DNA of 64,000 nt, from positions 124,001 to 188,000 of the forward strand of contig WNYE01000070.1 of the NCBI GenBank assembly GCA_021396245.1. The letters are read 5' to 3'. A program made the position numbers and the translations under genes. Of the stretch, positions 51,678 through 63,955 are shown one piece after another. Under the pieces are notes generated by a model. It made no database searches. It was not told the DNA's origin and was given only the letters and a program-made list of their open reading frames with translations. Numbering within the stretch: the first letter of the stretch is position 1; every line of letters begins with the position of its first letter. This DNA comes from Sporothrix humicola. Taxonomy: Eukaryota; Ascomycota; Sordariomycetes; Ophiostomatales; Ophiostomataceae.

Positions 51678-53220
51678 CTACACGGTCTCAATGTAGCGCT
51701 TCATCTCCCAGTCCGTCACGGCCTCGTCCCACTGCCGGATCTCGTGGTCGCGCGTGCCGCCGTAGTGGTCGACAAACGCGTCGCCAAACACCTCGCGCGC
51801 AATGCTCTCCTTTCTCATAAAACGGTCGTTGGCCTCGCGCAGACTCCGCGCCAGCCGGATGCCGCCGTCGGCCTCGCTGCCGACGCCCTCGCCCTTGCCC
51901 AGCGGCGCGCACGGGATTTTTAGTTTTTTCTCGACGCCGCGCCAGCCCAGCGCCAGAATGGCCGCCATCACAAAGTGCGGGTTGGCGTCGGCGCCGGCCA
52001 CGCGGACCTCGAAGCGCGTGGCGCCCGCCTTGGAGCCCGGCGGGCCAATCAGGCGAATCGACGCCTGGCGGTGCTCGTAGCCCCAGGACACGGTCACCGG
52101 TGCCCAAAAGTTCTCGACGAGCCGCTTGTAGCTGTTGATGGTGGGCGCCACGAGGGGCATGACGTCCGGGAGGCCCTCGAGGATGCCGGCGAGGAAATGG
52201 CGGCCGAGATCCGAAAGATGGGCAATGTCGGGCCACGCGGCATCGTCGTCGGGCGTGTCGCGTGCCAGCAGGTTCTTGCCGGTCTTGGCGTCGACGAGCG
52301 AGATGTGGATGTGGCCGCTGTTGCCCGGCAGGCCCTGCTTCGGCTTGGCCATGAAACAGGGCGTGATGCCATAGGGCATAGCCACAGACTTGACCACGAG
52401 CTTGAACAGGCTGGCGCGGTCGGCCATTTCCTGAATGTCGCCAAACTGCAGGGCCGCCTCGTACACGCCGGGGCCGCTCTCCGTGTGCCAGCCCTCGATA
52501 TCGCAGCGAAACCTCTCGCACGTCTCAAACACGTCATAATAGTAGTCTTTGTTGGCGGCCGGCCGCGTCAGGCTGTAGCCGAACATGCCTTCGGTCAGGG
52601 GAGGGAGGGAATGCGGCGGGTTGTTGGCCAGGTAGGCCGCGGTCGAGGGATGGCGGGCAACGGGGCCAGCGCCGGAGTTGCCGTCGGAGGGTGTAAGGAA
52701 GTGAAAGAATTCGTATTCAGCTGGGACAAGTTAACTGGCCTGGCCAAACTGCATTGTAGTATAGGGCTGCCTCAAGCATCGTGCACTCACCTCCAGCCAT
52801 GGCGCCGTAGCCCTTGGCGTTGATCTTGTCGACCTGCGTCTGCAGCAGGCCACGCGGGCACGCGCATATTGGCTCCTTGGTGTCCGGGTCGAAGAAGCGC
52901 AGCAGGAAGAACGGCACGTTGTCCTCCCACGGGATGCGCCGGAAGGTCTTGAGGTCGGGGATGGCCAGCAGGTCGCGGTAGCCGTTCTCCTTGTTGCTGA
53001 CCTGGAGCTCTTGGAAATAAGTCTGGTCATGCATGTCCCAGCCGAAAATGACGGAGCAAAAGCCAAAGCCGGTCGTGACAATCGACAAAAACTTGGCCTT
53101 GGACACGATCTTGCCGCGCAGGATGCCGTCGACGTCGACACCGGCCACCTTGACCTTGGTGTCCTGGTGGAGGATCATCGGCAGCTTCTCGACCGTAACT
53201 GTTGTAATTGCCGTCGCCAT
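51678..53220 (-). CDS. Glutamine synthetase-like enzyme (GSI/PuuA-like)
   Basis: Two exons (53220-52791 and 52720-51678) encode 490 residues. The intron has GTGAGT..CAG ends, and joining restores MAGAEYEFFHFL, the metal-binding start of the catalytic domain. The N-terminal beta-grasp part (VAGVDVDGILRGKIVSKAKF) and the catalytic part (GPGVYEAALQFGD; FMAKPKQGLPGNSGHIHISL; YEHRQASIRLIG; ATRFEVRVAGADANPH) are complete. The architecture is that of bacterial-type GSI and gamma-glutamylpolyamine synthetases rather than of the shorter eukaryotic GSII. It therefore probably joins glutamate to an amine other than ammonia, but the substrate cannot be told. It lies back to back with an SDR gene, 2 kb apart. 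Confidence 0.9.
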
Positions 53221-55169
53221 GATGAAGTGGTCGTGGGAGGGAAAGAGGTAGATGCTGTTGAAGCAGAGGGGGAGGAGAGAGAAGAGAGAAAAGAAGAGGA
53301 AAAAACGAGGCTGAATGGCAAATAGCTAAAATCTGGGGAGGAGGCAAAAGATATGGACAAAAGACAAAAGGACTGGAAACTGGGCAGGCGAGGGCAGCTC
53401 GTGAATATGGCGATAAGATCGGTGAGAGGGCAAGTGCGGGGCCAATCACGAAGCTCCCTGACAGCTGACAATGCCCGTAATGGCCGTAATGGGCGCAAAA
53501 TGGCCGTTGGTGGTGACGAAGTGTTGCAGCTGCAACCTTCCCTGTTTTGGCGTCATTGGCGCCTTTTCGCCCTAAAACTTGCCTCGCTGTCTCGCCCGGA
53601 GCACCGAGTAGCCAGGAATCACCAACACAGAAGGAACCGAAATGCTGTCATGCATCGCAGGAGCGCAGTGCAGTCGACTCCTCAACTACCACAGGGCAGG
53701 CAAAGACAGGGCAGGCAATGTTGAGCCTAGGCTGTTTTGGCTGTGTTTGCGACAGAATACAGAATGCCTTGAATGCCTTCCTCACCTTTACACTTGACAC
53801 CCCGCCAAAGCCAAGTGGTATTAATCCTCCCAAGCTTTCCCAAAGAAGAAGGTGCGGGCCACCTTAAACGCTGAAGAGCCTCCAAGCAGCAAGTGGAAGC
53901 GAGAGACGGGCGAGACGGGGACAACGTCACAGCAGTTGAATGCAATAAACGGCAATCAGCTGCAGGAAGGAACAATCAATGGGTAAAAGATTAAGAGAGC
54001 GACAACGGCGAGAAGGCTGAAGATCAGCAATCTGGACGTTGTATTATCGAAACTCTCGGTGGTGAACTATCTCGAGTCTTCTTCGACTTGTTCTTTTCTT
54101 CCATCACCAGTGTTCTAACCAGGCACAGGCTGTCGTGTGCCATTATCGACGCGGACTCGCCGAGGCACGTGGATAGTCTGGCTGTGAGGTCACTCGTGTT
54201 CCTTCCCTTCAGCGCCAAACCCCGCCGTTGCTGGCAATTGCCCCCAATTCCACCCTTTCACAATCGCCGCACCTGCAGGAGGCGCTTGGCCTGGACCTGG
54301 CCTCGGCGAGCCAACCCCGAGTCTAGCGGAGAGCAGCCAATGGAAATGGCGTCCAAACCTGACAGTGAAGAGCAGATGAGCACTCTGCGTTCTGCGTTCT
54401 GCGTTCTGCCTGCAGTTGCACAGCTGATCACTCCCACCCATCTCTAAAAAACTCAGGGTCGTGCCTGCCCCGAGATCTTAACCCCTGCCTGCCGTCCGTT
54501 GTCGGCGTCCGCTGGGATTTTGGGGATTATGGTTTGCCTCGACGCCGTCCCAATGCGGAAGGAACAGCCAGCGACAGGCAAGAAGACAAACAAAACCGGA
54601 CAAAGATTGGGTAAAAATAAGGTAAAATAAATCGCCCACCGTGGCGAGGCCACTTTATCGCCGCGGGACCTATGATCTAGTGACCGCTCCGTACCCACGT
54701 AGTCAGGCCCTTATCAGTTCTGGGTCAAAGGGGTCAAAAGGGCCAAAAAAACGAGAATGGGGGATTGATAATTACCGTCGAGCTCCTCATTTTTCGTCTT
54801 CTTTTCGTCTTCTTTTCGCTCTTTCCGTTTGACATTTGTGTTCTTTCCTCATTCACATCACAAGCAACAAACCAGTCCAACGCGCCTTCTCTTTTTGACT
54901 CTTTTTGCGCTCCGTAGTCGCCCTTGTCGACCATTCACTTGCCTACCCCACCCACCGCATGACCCTGACCACGATCGCAACTTCCTTATCGTGAACGGTT
55001 TCCCCTGACCTCGACCGCCCCTCCTCCCACCGCTCGAAATTCTTGCCTCTCGCAAACATCTTCAACAAGCACAATCAGAGTCGCATTTGACGCCTCCTAC
55101 GGGACTTTGCAACGACGACAAACGACATTCAAAGGCAGTTCAACCTCCTCACAGTCACATCACATCACC
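53221..55169. other. Intergenic region between divergent GS-like and SDR genes
   Basis: The stretch serves as promoter DNA for both genes. No gene is supported; a 119-codon frame at 54088 shows no recognisable domain. A 7-bp TTCTGCG repeat (about four units) lies at 54382-54410, and C/T-rich leader DNA precedes the SDR start. Confidence 0.5.
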
Positions 55170-56099
55170 ATGTCTTCGGCCGGCCGTCTCGCAGGCAAGA
55201 ACGCCATTGTCACCGGCGCTGCCGGGTGAGTCAACTCCCCTTCTTGCTCCTTTTTTTTCTATCACAGAAATGCGGCTCATCTTTACTGACCACCTCTCAC
55301 CAGTGGCATCGGCCTGGAGACCACCATCCTCTTTGTCAAGGAGGGTGCCAACGTGCTCATGTCTGACATCTCGGCGCCGGCGCTCGAGAAGGCCCTGGCC
55401 AAGGTCAAGCAGCTGCTGCCCGACAGCACGGCGCACGTTGAGACGGTTGTGTGCGACGTCTCCAAGGAGGCACAGGTCCAGGCCATGGTCGAGAGCCTGG
55501 ACAGCTGGGGCGGCCTCGATGTCATCTTCAACAACGCCGGCATCATGCACGCGCGCGACGACGACGCCGTCGACACCCCCGAGGAGATCTGGGACCTGAC
55601 GCACAACATCAATGTGAAGGGCGTCTGGTTCGGCAGCAAGCACGCCGTGCTGTCGCTGCGCCGCCACAAGAAGACCAAGGGGTCTATTATTAACACGGCG
55701 TCGGTAGTCGCGCTCGTCGGCTCCGCCACGCCCCAGCTGGCCTACACGGCCTCCAAGGGCGCCGTTCTGGCGATGACGCGCGAGCTGGCCATCGTGCACG
55801 CGCGCGAGGGCTTCCGCTTCAACTCGCTGTGCCCGGCGCCGCTCAACACGCCGCTGCTCCAGGACTGGCTCGGCGACGACCAGCCGAAGCGGGCGCGCCG
55901 CGAGATCCACTTCCCCACGGGCCGGTTCGGCGAGGCGGTGGAGCAGGCGCAGGCCGTGCTGTTCCTGGCGTCGGACGAGGCGAGCTTTGTCAACGGGCAC
56001 GACATGGTGGTCGACGGCGGCATGACCAAGGCGTATGTGACGCCCGAGGGCCCTGCGTCGGGTGCGCCGATCAACAACGCCCTGCGCGATGCTCTGTGA
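55170..56099 (+). CDS. Short-chain dehydrogenase/reductase, classical type
   Basis: Exons 55170-55225 and 55304-56099 encode 283 residues. The intron has GTGAGT..CAG ends, and joining completes the coenzyme loop TGAAGGIG (Thr15-Gly22). Asp in LMSDIS after the second strand favours NAD(H) over NADP(H). NNAGIMHAR, a Ser in INTASVVAL, and Tyr166/Lys170 in AYTASKGAV complete the active site. The C-terminal GHDMVVDGGMTKAYVTPEG is typical of fungal SDRs related to cyclohexadienediol or 3-oxoacyl reductases. The substrate is unknown. The neighbours are a divergent GS-like gene and, downstream in the same direction, citrate synthase. Confidence 0.9.
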
Positions 56100-56805
56100 G
56101 GAAAGCTTCAAGGCCAAACCAATTCCATATTTAATAGTAATGTAGCTGCAGAGCAAGCGATTTCACCTTTCAAATAGAACCAATTCAAACAATCAGAGTT
56201 GTTTCCTAGAAAAACGCGTATTCTGTACCCTGGAAACCTGGACATGGCATGATTTCATCGTCACGTGCAGGTCACGCCCCGGCACTTTTTTTGGTGGGGG
56301 AGGGGAACGTTAACGAACTCTAAGAAACAGTGAGGGGCAAACATTGTGGAGGGCCCTGGCGCCTGCCATAATTGGCCAATGGAAGTGACGACCCGCCTGC
56401 CCGCCCACAATGACGAGCCAGCGCCTGCCAATAACCGTAGTGGTAGCCGTGGCTGCCAACCATGGCCGCTAAACCGTGTCCGCTAGGGCGGCTTTCCTCG
56501 GTTCATTCTGGGATTGTGGGAGAAGACAGCTCGGCTTGGATAAGAGGAGCCGAGAAGATGGGCAAGAGCGTCAAGCACGGGGAAGGAGAGACCGACTAGC
56601 AACTGCGACTGGCCGCAAGCTGGTCCCTGATTCGGAAGGCACAACATTTTGCGTCGCGTATATTTTTTCTCCCTCGTGGCTTCTGTCTCGAACTCTTCTT
56701 CCTTTCTCTCCCTTTCTTTTTCTTCTCCTTTTTTCGTTTCTGTCTGCTTTCTTCCACACCACCCCAACTTACAACGAAACTCCTGCATCCCCACATCTTG
56801 TCACG
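56100..56805. other. Intergenic region upstream of citrate synthase
   Basis: The stretch contains the SDR 3' end and the citrate synthase promoter. The last 130 bases are a T/C-rich leader. No gene or clear TATA box is seen. Confidence 0.5.
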
Positions 56806-58298
56806 ATGAGTGCCCGGACTACCACCAGAGCCTTTGGCGCCCTGCGCGTAAGTGAACTCAGGAGGCGTCGCCAAAGAAGCATCGTCAAAAATAACAAGAT
56901 TGCTAACGAAAACAGCCCCTCGGCCGCAAGACCACCCCCCTGGCGTTCCGCCCCCGCCACTACTCTGCCTCGGCCGAGCCGGATCTGAAGGCCACGCTCA
57001 AGGAGGTCATCCCGGCCAAGCGCGAGCTGCTCAAGAAGGTCAAGGCCAACGGCGGCAAGGTCATTGGCGAGGTCAAGGTCGAGAACACCATTGGCGGCAT
57101 GCGCGGCCTCAAGGCTATGCTGTGGGAGGCGTCCGTTGTCGACCCCGAGGAGGGCATCCGCTTCCACGGCCGCACCATCAAGGACTGCCAGCGCGAGCTG
57201 CCCAAGGGCACCACCGGCACGGAGATGCTGCCCGAGGCCATGTTCTGGCTGCTGCTGACGGGCCAGGTGCCCTCGACCGCCCAGATCCGCGCCTTCTCGC
57301 GCGAGCTGGCCGAGAAGTCGGAGCTGCCCGCCTTTGTCAACAAGCTGCTGGACGAGCTCCCGGCCGACGTCCACCCGATGACGCAGTTTTCGATTGCCGT
57401 GTCGGCCCTGAGCCACACCTCCAAGTTCGCCGCTGGCTACGCTGCCGGCATGAACAAGGCCGACTACTGGGAGCCCACGTTCGACGACTGTATCTCGCTG
57501 CTGGCCAAGCTGCCCACCGTCGCCGCCAAGATCTACCAGAACGCCTACAACGGCGGCGGAGCCCTGCCCGCCAAGGTCGACCCCAACCAGGATTGGTCGT
57601 ACAACTTCGCGGCCCTGCTCGGCAAGGGCGGCAAGGAGAACGAGGACTTCCAGGACCTGCTCCGTCTGTACCTGGCCCTGCACGGTGACCACGAGGGCGG
57701 CAACGTCTCGGCCCACGCCACCCACCTGGTCGGCTCCGCCCTCAGCGACCCCTTCCTGAGCTACAGCGCCGGTCTGCAGGGTCTGGCCGGCCCGCTCCAC
57801 GGTCTGGCCGCCCAGGAGGTGCTCCGCTGGGTCCTCCAGATGAAGGATGCCATCCCCGCCAACTACACGCCCCAGGACGTCAAGGACTACCTGTGGTCGA
57901 CGCTCAACTCGGGCCGTGTCGTGCCCGGCTACGGCCACGGTGTGCTGCGCAAGCCCGACCCGCGCTTCGAGGCCCTCATGGACTACGCCGCCGCCCGCCC
58001 CGACATCTCGGCCAACCCCGTCTTCGGCATCGTCCGCGCCAACAGCGAGATCGCCCCCGGCGTCCTCAAGGAGCACGGCAAGACCAAGAACCCCTACCCC
58101 AACGTCGACTCGGCGTCGGGTGTCCTGTTCCACCACTACGGCTTCCACGAGACCCTGTACTACACCGCCACGTTCGGTGTCTCGCGTGGTCTCGGCCCGC
58201 TGGCCCAGCTTATCTGGGACCGCATCCTGGGCCTGCCCATTGAGCGCCCCAAGAGCATTGACCTCAAGGGCCTGATGGAGCTGATTGAGAAGAACTAA
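56806..58298 (+). CDS. Citrate synthase, mitochondrial
   Basis: Two exons (56806-56847 and 56916-58298) encode 474 residues. The first has only 14 codons; the intron has GTAAGT..CAG ends. It condenses acetyl-CoA and oxaloacetate in the TCA cycle. The first 35 residues (SARTTTRAFGALR then RKTTPLAFRPRHYS) are basic and lack acidic residues, as in a matrix-targeting presequence. Active-site residues are visible: His273 (GDHEGGNVSAH), His309 (GPLHGLAAQE), His355 (PGYGHGVLRKPDPR) and Asp412 (NVDSASGVL). His309 and His355 keep the 46-residue spacing of pig His274 and His320. Codon bias is very strong, as expected for high expression. The end ERPKSIDLKGLMELIEKN is complete. Confidence 0.96.
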
Positions 58299-58316
58299 GC
58301 GGCTTTTTGGATAACA

Positions 58317-58322
58317 AATAAA
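58317..58322 (+). terminator. Polyadenylation signal of citrate synthase
   Basis: AATAAA lies 18 bases after the stop codon. Confidence 0.4.
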
Positions 58323-61013
58323 ACCAAAGAGGGGCGTTCTCTTTTTGGACACCAGATGGAACAAAAAGAGGATAGAATAAAAGGGACAAAAAGGGGAGTC
58401 GTTTTGGTATAACTTTTACTTTTATTTTTACGTTTTTGAATGATAAACTAGAACCATGACCAGATCAGACAACTTGACATTCAGGCGTGTTACAAAATCG
58501 TGAGCTTTGGCAATTGACTGTACACAAGGCTCCCAGCTTTCTGTCCAGACAACATGACGCAACGGAAATTCAACGGTAAGTGGATAGTGGATCACCTGTC
58601 AGGAAGTCGTCGACCGTACTGAGTAGTACGGAGTAATTAACCGACTACGTGCCCTCGGCTCTTTCGTGACTTTTTTGGATTTATTTTTAGTTTTACTTTT
58701 AGCACAGTTCTTCTGTTGTTGCGTGAATTTCAGCGCGCCTTTACCCCGCCACGTCCCCCGAGATTCCACCCCCTGGCGCTTTCCCCATCCATTCCTCCAT
58801 TCCCCATACTGAGGGAAAGAGCCCCTCCGAATAGGGCAAGAATCCGTGTTAGTCTTTACCGTAAGCTCCCAGGTAAGAACTTCCACAGCAAACGTGCTCC
58901 ACCAAAAACTGCGATTCGTGGGACGAACGGCCTTTGCCCTCTCTCTCTTCCAAGCCAAGCTGAATCATGAAAACATGAAAATGACCAAAAAAGAGGAACC
59001 CTTGTGGCCGAGATCGGTGGCGTTTCGGCCAGCTCTATGAAAAGGCAGGAAATCGGGCACCTGTCGGCCAACAATCAAAAATCAAAAATCAAAAGATCTG
59101 ATTGCTGCATGTCTGCTTTTTCGCAAAATACTGGTGGTGTAAACAGCGGTCACCGAGTATGAGATAAGATAAAGAGGATACGATGCACAATGTAAGATGT
59201 GCAAGAATAGAAAACTCCGAAATAAACATGTGAGACGACGCGTGACGAAAACCATGTCAGGTCATACCCTCAAGACGCAAAGACACAACAACGCAAAGAC
59301 GGGTTGTGGAATGACGGCTGGCAAACGGCTCGCTTCCTCTCTCGTGAATGCTCAGCTTTGGTCCATCTCTGGTCCATGACGGAACGACACAAGTAGAAAG
59401 CCGATGGCAGGTCCCCAGTCTTCCCCATCTCTTCTCCATCATTCATAAGGATTGTTATCCGAATGTGGCGACATGATTGTGGCACAGTTCTTGTGGTTAT
59501 TTCGTTAGCTTTGTGTATTTTGTCCGGGGCCGCTCCGTCCGATCTTGAAGGAACACTGTCAAAAGGGAAAGGATCACATTTACATCGGGCACGCTTAGAC
59601 GGCATGCGTACACAAGAGTGCGTAAACAACTGCGTGGACAGATGCGTGGACAAGCATGTTGTACGTCGTGCGCCGCCGGAAAATAGACAAAAAGACAAAA
59701 ACAGATCCTCGCGATCCATCCTGCCAAGAAAGACAAATTGCAATGATCAATTGACTTCTCACCAGAGGATGCTCAGCACATTGCTAGAGGGTCTTTGAAA
59801 GCATGGCATGGAAGGAGATCGATGGCCGAGGCTACCAAGGATTAGACGACACTTTTCAATTTAAGCTTAATTCAAGCTGTTCATTGGCAGACAGAAGAAT
59901 AACACAAAAGGGGAGTGCCCGACTTTGATTTTGAAGCACCCATTTTGTCCTGCCGCCTGCCGTCTGGCTTTAAAGATTTTAAAAATAGCACTCGCTATAG
60001 AGCATCCATATTGACGTCCCTTGTATTGGCTGTTATGCTGGCGGTATTCCGGGCTACGGCTGTCAGGTGTTCGTCCCTGTTAATGGCCCTGTTTATGTGC
60101 CCTTTCTAAATTTTAATTTTAATTTCGTCTGTCGTCTGTCTTTCGGGGCGTCTACTGAATTTAGATTTGGAGTTCGACTGCAAGAGTTAAAAGCGACATG
60201 TAAAGTGCATTTTGTGGAGAGATTCATCATCCAACGCTCACGACGAACTCACGAGATCGGTTCCTACAGCGCCATCTCCACCTGTCGTTTATTTGCTGTC
60301 TATTTGGCATCTACTATCGAGATGCAGCTCTTCCTTGTGCCTGGTCCGATATTTCCTTCACGCGCCTCCCCTGCCGCTTCTCAGGGAAAGAGACGATGAA
60401 AATCGGTCGCCAACGTGCTGCCATTGCATCTCGTATACCACATAGTGTACCTCATAGTATGCCACATAATTCCAAAAAGCAGTTCCTCGGCTCGCCCGTC
60501 CAGCCCCCGTCGAATATCGAATCGAGAGAAGAAATAGATTGCATTGACGTAGCTTTGCTTGGGTCAGTCATATCGCAGCCATATTGTAGCCAATTATGGG
60601 CTATGGTCCGCCCAAACTCGGCAAGGGACGGGTCTAGATTTTAACCACAATGCTTTATTTGCCAGCCAGAACTCATTGTCCGGTTGAGCCGTCTGGGCAC
60701 AACAATGCAGGGACAAGAGTCAAAAAAGGAGAAAAGCTCTACTATGTATGGTGGAGAGACACGCGGAGGAGTTGCACTGGTTCCGTCGCTGGGTCGACAA
60801 TTGCGCTCTCAGATACAGCGTTGTTGGTATTTTCATTTTGTGCCCTGGATGTAGAGGATTGTTTTGCTCGGGCACACTCTTATTTTGTAGATTGTAAGAG
60901 GTAGTTTAATAGCTGGTTGTTCTTTGTTTTGATTCTAAAAAAAAATATAAGTTTGTAAATGTGGCAAGCAGTTTTTTTTTAATTAAAGTTCTACCCTCAA
61001 TAAATAAAAAAGG

Positions 61014-61036
61014 AAAAAAAAAAAAAAAAAAAAAAA
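61014..61036 (+). repeat. Run of 23 A
   Basis: An uninterrupted A run lies in A/T-rich intergenic DNA. Its length may vary between strains or be prone to sequencing error. Confidence 0.8.
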
Positions 61037-61444
61037 TCAAACAAAAATAAATGGAACAAAGATAACTCAAACAAGATACAGTGAAATATTTTCTTCATCA
61101 TTCATCACACGTTTTTCTCGTTACCCACGATAAAAGATTCAACATCGCAGCGTCCTTGATCTAGACTGATCTGGATGTCGAGTATGATATTGTGGCACTC
61201 TTGACAACCATCTAGACTAACACCCCAATCGCCACTAATAACAATAGATGAGCACCAAGCGCAATAACAGCTATTATTCCAAATTCTTTACAGTTCCGGA
61301 TTTCTGGACTCCCTACGCGAATGCACGAGTACAAAAATAAACAAATTAAGAGGGCGACCTGGGAACGCATCCAACATCTAATATCAATCGCAAAGGTCGT
61401 ATGTCGGTGGAGATGTTTACATAAAGTAAAGAAAGAGAAAAAAA

Positions 61445-62488
61445 ATGAACGAAAAAAATAAACCAACCGGAGCACCCTTACTGGACGGAACTGGGATATA
61501 TTTGGTAACATCTGCACAACATCTACGACGTACAGATATTGTGGTTCCTAAACGATGTGAAGAATTAATAACTAAAAACTGTCGATCTCTGGCCACGCAT
61601 CCTTGGCACTGGTTGTGTCGATTGTGTCTTCTCCGCGTATTGTGTTTTGGTGGTTCTGTCTGCACTCTCAAAACTCAAGAGTTCTCAACGTTACCTCCGT
61701 TACGAATTAGGAAAGGCAAGAAAAGGGGAGAGGCCGGTCATTGTTTATCAACGTGCCGTGTCTTGGCGGCATACATGCGGCGCAGCCTCACTGTCTTTTT
61801 TTTTTCGAAAGATTTCTGGCTTACAGGCGGGAAAGGAGCCGAGTCCTGGTACCAAAAAATGGCATGGAAGGGACGAGGTCAAAACATGGAGAAAATTCGA
61901 CAAAGACACCAAAAAAGGAAATCAACTACGGACATTGCTGGCTTGTCAAAGCTGTGGTTGCCCAGACGGACAATGACGCCGTCTGTCGCTCGAGCCATGC
62001 TATTTCTGTTTTTCTACGTATATTCTTTCCATATTACGGATGACAGCGAGGACCCAGTCCGAAAGGTCAGACGAGCAGTTAGGCAAAAGACAAAGCAAAG
62101 GGACAAGAAAAACTGGAAGGAAAAAGAACGCAAGAATAAGGTTAACAAAAATAAAGCCGCCGGGCAACAACGCAATCTAGAGAGGTTGGGATGGCCATTA
62201 CCGTTTCCGCCACTCTTTGATTTCTTACTTTTCTTTTTTCTCTCCTTTTTTCTCCCTTTTTCTTTCTTGCCCCTTGTCGCCCGGAACACCGGCCGTCTGT
62301 ATGCATCGGGCAAGCATAGCCACCGGTTTGGTGATTTTGCAAAGGGCAAGCGGGCGAGAAGGATCTCTTGGATTAATCTGGATAAAAAATTAACATGCGA
62401 GAGTCAATTTTCCACCAGTTTCCACCACCAGTTTCTACCACATCATGAGAATCCAAGCAACACATCACGGCCCTCGATGAGTATATAA
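61445..62488 (+). CDS. Doubtful hypothetical protein, 347 codons
   Basis: An ATG-started open frame without interruption encodes 347 residues. It has no recognisable domain. It contains a Lys/Arg-rich middle segment and a Phe/Leu-rich run that reflects T/C-rich DNA. Codon use lacks the C/G-ending bias of the real genes. It overlaps the expected promoter and TATA box (62482-62489) of the DUF4360 gene. It is probably chance, but its length makes it worth an RNA check. Confidence 0.15.
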   Translation: MNEKNKPTGAPLLDGTGIYLVTSAQHLRRTDIVVPKRCEELITKNCRSLATHPWHWLCRLCLLRVLCFGGSVCTLKTQEFSTLPPLRIRKGKKRGEAGHCLSTCRVLAAYMRRSLTVFFFSKDFWLTGGKGAESWYQKMAWKGRGQNMEKIRQRHQKRKSTTDIAGLSKLWLPRRTMTPSVARAMLFLFFYVYSFHITDDSEDPVRKVRRAVRQKTKQRDKKNWKEKERKNKVNKNKAAGQQRNLERLGWPLPFPPLFDFLLFFFLSFFLPFSFLPLVARNTGRLYASGKHSHRFGDFAKGKRARRISWINLDKKLTCESQFSTSFHHQFLPHHENPSNTSRPSMSI

Positions 62489-62489
62489 A
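62482..62489 (+). promoter_or_regulatory. TATA box of the DUF4360 gene
   Basis: TATATAAA lies 159 bases upstream of ATG 62648, followed by a C/T-rich leader. Confidence 0.6.
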
Positions 62490-62647
62490 CACAGGCCAGT
62501 CCCCTCGAAAGGAATCAATTCTTATCCTCATCACCCAGCCTCATCATCTCATCTTCTCATCTCCACTTCAAAGCCACTCCTCAACCATCTCCTTTCTCTT
62601 TGATTCTCCATCATCTCCCTCCTTCTCTCTTTTCACTCTCCATTAAA

Positions 62648-63367
62648 ATGCGTTCTGCCGCCATCCTCTCTTTGCTCCCGGCCCTGGCCGCGGCCTCGCC
62701 CACTTTCGTCCTCGGCGAGGGCAGCACCACGCTGACCCCCGCCAGCGGCGGCGGCGCCGCCATTCCCGATGGCCTGAACCCCAGCCCCGCGGCCGACAAG
62801 CCCGACCCCAACTCGATCACCATTGTGGGCGTGGACTTCTCGGGCAGCGGCTGCCCCAGGAACTCGGTGTCGTCGTCCATCTCCCTGGATGGCACCGTTG
62901 TCACCTTTGGCTTTGACAAGTTCCAGACATTCATCGGCCCCGGCTACGACCTGGGCGACAAGACCAAGAACTGCCAGCTGCACCTGAACCTCAAGTACCC
63001 GGGCGGCTTCCAGTTTGCCGTCGTCGACAGCACCTACCACGGCTTCGCGCAGCTCGACGCCGGCGTCACGGGCACGTTCTACAGCACGTACTACTTCTCG
63101 CAGGACGCGAGCGCGACGACCACGACCCAGACGTCGATCCAAGGCGGCGGCGCGTGGGCGGCCGGCCAGGTCTACACCAAGGACGACAAGGTCCCGACGG
63201 CCAGCGTCATCTATGCGCCGTGCGGCGCCAACGGCATCCTCAATGTCAACAACCGCATCGTGCTGGCCAGTACCAACAAGACGGCCACCGGCCAGATCAC
63301 CGACGACGATGCCACCATCGCCTTCACCCAGCAGTTCCACCTCCAGTGGCGCGCCTGCAAGAAGTAA
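62648..63367 (+). CDS. Secreted DUF4360 protein
   Basis: A single-exon gene of 239 residues. The start MRSAAILSLLPALAAASP is a clear secretion signal with cleavage expected near residue 16-18. After a Gly/Pro-rich linker, the DUF4360 domain begins with ITIVGVDFSGSGCP and contains ISLDGTVVTFGFDKFQTFIGPG, KNCQLHLNLKYPGGFQF and a C-terminal FTQQFHLQWRACKK. Four cysteines (SGCP, KNCQ, APCG, RACKK) could form two disulfide bonds. The family is secreted, of unknown function, and common in filamentous fungi. A TATA box lies upstream, which suggests inducible expression. A minus-strand gene ends about 590 bases downstream. Confidence 0.92.
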   Translation: MRSAAILSLLPALAAASPTFVLGEGSTTLTPASGGGAAIPDGLNPSPAADKPDPNSITIVGVDFSGSGCPRNSVSSSISLDGTVVTFGFDKFQTFIGPGYDLGDKTKNCQLHLNLKYPGGFQFAVVDSTYHGFAQLDAGVTGTFYSTYYFSQDASATTTTQTSIQGGGAWAAGQVYTKDDKVPTASVIYAPCGANGILNVNNRIVLASTNKTATGQITDDDATIAFTQQFHLQWRACKK

Positions 63368-63955
63368 GCGTGGGGCAACAGTCCAGACGTAAGCTTCTCA
63401 ATTTTCGAGGGGAGAGGTCGAGGAGATCGATGAGGCGATGGGTCGATGAGAGGCCGTCGGTTGCCAGGAACTGCGCATCGGTGCAGCTTTCCAGTCCATC
63501 GTTTTCTTTCATTCAACATGCTGTATGTATTTTGTTAATTCATCCACGCCGTACATAGCTGGCCAATTTCACTATCCAAATTTCAAACAATATCAAATCA
63601 AAATCAATGCCGAAAAGAAGCAAAATCATTGGGATCGTGGTGATCGTGGCTGTAGACGAGACAAATGGGTTATATGAAATAAGCGAGAGTTATCCAAGAC
63701 GCAGTAAAATCAAAAACAAAATCAGACGGCTATTAACACAGGGGTTTCCAATGAAGAATCAAAGGGGTAAAATATGACAAATGACATGAGAAAGTATAAT
63801 GAAAAGGATGATCCGTAAACAAAAAGAGGGCATGCCATGCGTATGACGTCGTATGTACACAACAGCTCAGCTACATGATTCCAGCACGCATTCGCCTTTC
63901 CAGCGCCTGCATAGCACGCCCAAGACGCAAGCAACGACAACACCAACACTACTCA
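63368..63955. other. Convergent 3' region
   Basis: The stretch lies between the DUF4360 gene and a minus-strand gene cut by the window end. It is A/T-rich, with no further gene seen; the 75-codon minus frame at 63722-63949 has no recognisable content. Confidence 0.45.

Larger units (their letters stand above)
58299..62647. other. 4.3-kb gene-poor region
   Basis: No gene with known content is supported. Noted: CGTACTGAGTAGTACGGAGTA around 58617-58636, an AATCAAA repeat at 59073-59095, a perfect run of 23 A at 61014-61036, and a 347-codon open frame (61445-62488) listed separately. The right end is the promoter of the DUF4360 gene. Confidence 0.5.
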
